DNA of 31,030 nt. Origin: Penium margaritaceum (lineage: Eukaryota; Streptophyta; Zygnematophyceae; Desmidiales; Peniaceae). The notes beneath the pieces were generated by a model, which was not told where the DNA came from, ran no database searches, and saw nothing but the letters and a program-made list of their open reading frames with translations. Within the stretch, counting starts at the first letter, position 1. Each line of letters starts with the position of its first letter. Positions 27,433 through 31,030 of this stretch are shown here, piece after piece. The stretch is taken from positions 17,260-48,289 of the forward strand of contig SZWC01003572.1 in the NCBI GenBank assembly GCA_023375785.1, in the 5' to 3' direction. The translations under genes were made by a program, and so were the position numbers.

Positions 27433-28342
27433 ATGGAGGGAGGGAGAATGAGGGACGGGCGGCACAGCGAGAGGCGCGTCGGGTACGGAGAGTACGAGGA
27501 CAGCGCGCCCAGCGCGAGCGAGCCCATCGCGAGAGGGAGCAGAGCCAGGAGGGGGAATCCTCCTCCCCGGGAGAACGGCTACGAGGGGAGCAGCCAAGTG
27601 ACGGAGCGGATGGAGGAGGACATCCACGGGGAGACGGTGAGTCCCCGAGGAGACCACGGGGGGGACGCGACCACGACCATGGGCCCGGGGTTCAGGGGAG
27701 CGCGGGAGATGAGGCAGACACAGAGGCAGGACGGTTTCTCCGAGAGCTGTTCCCCCTGACACCACCAGAGAGTAGGGGAAAGAGGGGAGCCGTGGGACCC
27801 GAGGGCCACAGGCGAGACCGAGAGTCGGAGGAGGGTCTGATGGCAGAGAGGCACATGGGACAGCGACGACAGCGAGAGGTCCTTGGACCGGGAATTGGGG
27901 GTGGAGGGGCAGCAGTGGCCAGACAGCTGGGGAGAGAGACCACCAGAGACCAGCCTCGGGTGAGAGGAGGGGCGACACGTGCAACAGGAGGGTCAGGTGG
28001 AGGAGCTCAGGAGGGCACAACCGAGGGAAAGGGAGGATCGAGACCGTCGGCTCTAGCACCAGAGGGGACCCAGAGAGGTAGGGGAGACAGCCGCCAGGGC
28101 ACCACAGGCAGAGGCGAGCAGCAGCAACGGCCGGGGGCTGACGCGGGTGGGGAGCAGAGCGGTGGCCAGCGATGGGAGAGGTTGTGGCGGTGGGCAGAGG
28201 GCCTGGAGTGGTGCCGACTGTATGGGGCAGAGGTACTCCCTCCTTTCATCTACTCGCGAGTCCCAGCAGGAGCGTTGGACTCAGTACGGGCAGCGGTGGC
28301 AGTCCCCTTGGTGAGGTGCACATCCCACCCCATGGATGCTGT
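27433..28342 (+). pseudogene. LINE N-terminal polar region
   Basis: Two frames (27433-27759 and from 27792) encode Gly/Arg/Glu-rich low-complexity protein with a frameshift between them. No zinc finger was seen. From about 28170 the composition changes to helical sequence (WAEGLEWCRLYGAEVLPPFI) that belongs to the conserved region before the RT in this group. Long Pro/Leu-rich minus-strand frames over the same DNA are shadows. Confidence 0.55.
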
Positions 28343-29101
28343 AGGACCCCTGCTCCTCCAGGCGATGCCGAGCCTCATCCTCAGGACGCGTCCACAGCAT
28401 CGGGGGTGCTCAGATACTGAGTGGGTGAGATCACTGGCGACCCGGTTCCTCCAAGGACAGTGGGAGGAGTTATGGGGAGAGGCCGTCGCGCATGCTCGGC
28501 CGGCAGGTCGCGCACCACCACCACGGCGCCTGCGTCACAGAGAGGAGGAGGCGAGGGAACAGCGACTACAGAGGGCGGTGACCAAATTCCACCGAGGGAA
28601 CACGTCAAAGGCATGCAATGCCTTGGACAGTACCTCCTTGGCACCGCCCGGACCAGAGGTATTGGCGCAACTCCAGGCGAAGCACCCGGCAAAGGAGCGG
28701 CCGACACCAGCATGGGTAGCANAGGACCCCTGCTCCTCCAGGCGATGCCGAGCCTCATCCTCAGGACGCGTCCACAGCATCGGGGGTGCTCAGATACTGA
28801 GTGGGTGAGATCACTGGCGACCCGGTTCCTCCAAGGACAGTGGGAGGAGTTATGGGGAGAGGCCCTCGCGCATGCTCGGCCGGCAGGTCGCGCACCACCA
28901 CCACGGCGCCTGCGTCACAGAGAGGAGGAGGCGAGGGAACAGCGACTACAGAGGGCGGTGACCAAATTCCACCGAGGGAACACGTCAAAGGCATGCAATG
29001 CCTTGGACAGTACCTCCTTGGCACCGCCCGGACCAGAGGTATTGGCGCAACTCCAGGCGAAGCACCCGGCAAAGGAGCGGCCGACACCAGCATGGGTAGC
29101 A
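28343..29101. repeat. 379-bp tandem duplication around a single N (likely assembly artefact)
   Basis: 28343-28721 and 28723-29101 match except for one base (GGCCGTCGCG versus GGCCCTCGCG), with an N at 28722. Ignoring one copy joins the frame that begins at 27792 to the one that continues as EAARRAPTGFPDGDGVRRAL. That recovery of frame is evidence the duplication is not real. Confidence 0.9.
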
Positions 29102-29860
29102 GAGGCAGCGAGGCGAGCCCCCACTGGGTTCCCTGATGGGGATGGAGTGCGGAGGGCTCTACTGGACAGCAGCAGAGGCACGGCGGCAGGGCCATCAGGC
29201 CTTACTTTGGATCATCTTTGACAAGTCGTGGTGGGAGACGAGCGACTCACGAGGTTGTTGGCACAGCTACTCGCTTCCCTATGTCGCGGACGGCTCCACC
29301 CCACAGCACGAGGCTTTCTTACAGCAAGCAGGCTCATCGCGCTAGCGAAGCCCGATGGTGGGGTACGCCCGATCGCTGTGGGAGAGGCGATTCCACGCCT
29401 GCTTTGGAGATGGATGGTCAGTACAGGGAGGAGCGAGATGGAGAGAGCATTGGCGCCGTTGCAGCAGGCGCTGGGAGTGTCGGCCGGGGGGGACACGGTG
29501 GTCCACACCATCATGGAGCAGCTGGACCAGCAGGCGGAGTGGGGGCTGCTGAGCATCGACGTAAAGAACGCCTATAACTCGGTGGAGCGAGCAGCCATCT
29601 TCGAGGCGGTGCGGGCGAGGGGATTCGAGCGACTCCTCCCAGCACTGGCCCTCTTTTACGACCAGCCCTCGGAGCTCTACTATCAGGGGGGGTCCCAACC
29701 ATGCGTGCTCCAGTCGGAGAGGGGGGTGCGACAGGGAGATCCAATCAGCCCCTTCCTCTATCCCTTGACGCAGCAGGACGCACTGGAGGCAGCACAGGCA
29801 GCGATGGGAGGGACCGGCCGGGTGCTGGCGTACTTGGCGACACGTACTTGCTAGGCCCAG
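28343..29860 (+). pseudogene. LINE reverse transcriptase, pre-RT and catalytic part
   Basis: The pre-RT block includes RGNTSKACNALDSTSLAPPG and RGTAAGPSGLTLDHL (about 29167-29218), a hallmark of this group. A TGA at 29219-29221 follows. The RT continues as ASRLIALAKPDGGVRPIAVG (about 29325-29385), then LLSIDVKNAYNSVERAAIFE with the first catalytic Asp (about 29548-29606), and RGVRQGDPISPFLYPLTQQD (about 29718-29777). The catalytic box reads VLAYL, then the frame shifts. The other frame continues DTYLLGP, so one base is missing inside the YxDD box at about 29837. Confidence 0.85.
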
Positions 29861-31030
29861 TGCAGGAGCTTGAGGCCGCGTTCACTGCGCTGCAGGGAGG
29901 ATTGGCTGCGGTGGGGATGGAGGTTCAGCCTCGCAAATGCCAGCTGTACCTACCGGCGGGAGTGGGCCAGGCGCCGGGGAGCATTGCGGGGGTCCCGCGA
30001 GCGACGGAGGGGATGGTGATTCTGGGGTGTCCGATCGGGACAGAGGAGTTCTGTCGAGCGCGGCTTGATCTAGCAGTACACGAGGTGGAGGAGATATTGG
30101 AGACGCTCGTTGATATGCCAGATGCCCAGGCCGCGTTCAGCATCTTGAGGGAGTGCACCACTCGCAGGCTGCAGCATCTTACGCGGCTGACTCCCCCATC
30201 AGAGTGGTGGACCAGCCGGCTGCAACGATTTGACGAGAAGGTCGGGGGTTGCATGCGCCGACTGGTGGGTCTGGATGAGGTGCAGGGGATCAGAGAGCGG
30301 CGGGCAGTGGCCCACGCTGAGCAGCAGGCACGGCTCCCGGTCCGGTTGGGAGGGCTCGGCTTAACGGGAGTGGGGGACCTCGCACCCCTCTCGTTCGTAT
30401 GCAGCCGCCTGCAGTCTTGGCACGCGGTGAAACGTCTCCTCCACCCACGAGGCCCTGGGGACATCGGAGAGGGGGAGGGAGGAGTACGGAGACCATGGAT
30501 GAGGGGGACGTTTGCAGAGTTACGAGAGATGGCGCTGCAAGGTTTCCCAGATGCAGTGAAAGCAAAGGTCCCACAGCTGGCAGAGTGTGAGTAGGGGAGT
30601 CCCAAGCGCCTCTTCTAGGACCTGACGGACGCCGTCTATGAGTGGCGGCTTGGGGAGCTCCGATCGGTGGTGGTAGCGGAGTTGGGAGGAGAAGAGGCAC
30701 TCCCACAGTTGCAGCGACTTGCGGCGGTGCAGGGGGAGCACAGCGGGGATTGGCTATTGGCACATCCCAGGTCCGTCACCGACCGTCTGTACATGGCACC
30801 AGCAGACTGGAGAGTGGCGTGCAGGTTTCGCCTTGGGCTCCCCATTGCACACTTACGCCATACACCGGCGTGCACGTGTGCAGAGCGGAGCCCTATACAC
30901 CCATGCGCACCGCAGCACGCCCTTCGATGTGTCCAGGGAGGGGGTACGAAGGCGGTCCATGATGCAGTGATGAGAGAGTTGGCAGCAGTGGTTCGCGAGA
31001 GCGGGATGGGCGGGGTGACGGTCGAGCACG
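29838..31030 (+). pseudogene. LINE RT thumb and C-terminal zinc-binding region
   Basis: After the frameshift the frame runs DTYLLGPVQELEAAF, MEVQPRKCQLYLPAG and the group-typical LPVRLGGLGLTGVG (about 30334-30375). TAG stops near 30592 and 30634 interrupt it. The tail has DWRVACRFRLGLPIAHLRH, then a C-x-C and H-x3-C pair (CTCAERSPIHPCAPQHALRC, about 30870-30930), then KAVHDAVMRELAAVV. In R2/CRE-like LINEs a similar zinc motif precedes a restriction-like nuclease. The catalytic PD and D residues would lie past 31030, so that assignment is inferred. Confidence 0.7.

Larger units (their letters stand above)
27426..31030 (+). mobile_element. Non-LTR (LINE) retrotransposon with RPIAVGE-type RT, runs off the window
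   Basis: This is a GC-rich element with a polar N-terminal region, an RT domain and a C-terminal zinc-binding region in one direction. No LTR is evident. The RT carries the VRPIAVGEAIPRLL motif of a widespread eukaryotic LINE group, and a downstream CxC...HxxxC motif suggests a restriction-like endonuclease beyond the window. The 5' boundary is put at the end of the microsatellite and is uncertain. Frameshifts, stops and an assembly duplication are present. Confidence 0.8.

Noticed and set aside
27370..28059. 229-codon Pro/Leu-rich minus-strand frame
   Set aside because: Antisense of the Arg/Gly-rich LINE N-terminus in GC-rich DNA; no domain seen.

Overview
The window is a eukaryotic repeat-rich stretch made almost entirely of decayed retrotransposons. 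I see no host gene that I can defend. The host is most likely in the green plant lineage (a streptophyte, possibly a charophyte-type alga; the species cannot be named). Two primer binding sites support this. The gypsy-type sites match the 3' end of a plant-type initiator tRNA-Met (TGGTATCAGAGC). The copia-type site matches the plant-type anticodon arm of the same tRNA (GTGGGCCCATAACCC). Both comparisons rest on remembered tRNA sequences.

Layout. 1-900: degenerate CTG-rich sequence, read as the CAG-rich leader of a minus-strand LTR element whose primer binding site is at 886-897. 898-2259: probable LTR and spacer sequence between two head-to-head elements. 2260-5209: a plus-strand LTR element with a primer binding site, a CAG-rich leader, an Ala/Thr/Ser-rich frame and a broken gag-like coiled-coil frame. 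About 5790-10873: 'copia-1', a nearly full gag-protease-integrase-RT-RNase H series with many stops, a polypurine tract and a 3' LTR. 10876-12107: 'gypsy-A', an integrase core, chromodomain, polypurine tract and the first bases of a 3' LTR. 12108-13944: 'copia-3', inserted 7 bp inside that gypsy LTR, with 5-bp target duplications (TTACG) and almost no internal region. 13950-15845: no recognisable gene. 15851-20581: 'copia-2' on the minus strand, with 5-bp target duplications (GTAAG) and pol fused to a truncated 3' LTR. 20601-25690: 'gypsy-B', from gag to the start of the integrase core, whose 5' leader copia-2 interrupts. 25700-26600: no gene. 26600-27298: probable solo LTR holding a tRNA-like SINE head. 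27341-27425: GATG/GATA microsatellite. 27433-31030: a GC-rich non-LTR (LINE) element with an RPIAVGE-type reverse transcriptase and a C-terminal zinc-binding motif, running off the window.

All elements carry stops or frameshifts, so none looks autonomous. The nesting gives a relative order: gypsy-A and gypsy-B are older than copia-3 and copia-2 respectively. Four N positions are each flanked by identical or near-identical direct repeats. These look like gap-joining artefacts in the assembly rather than biology.
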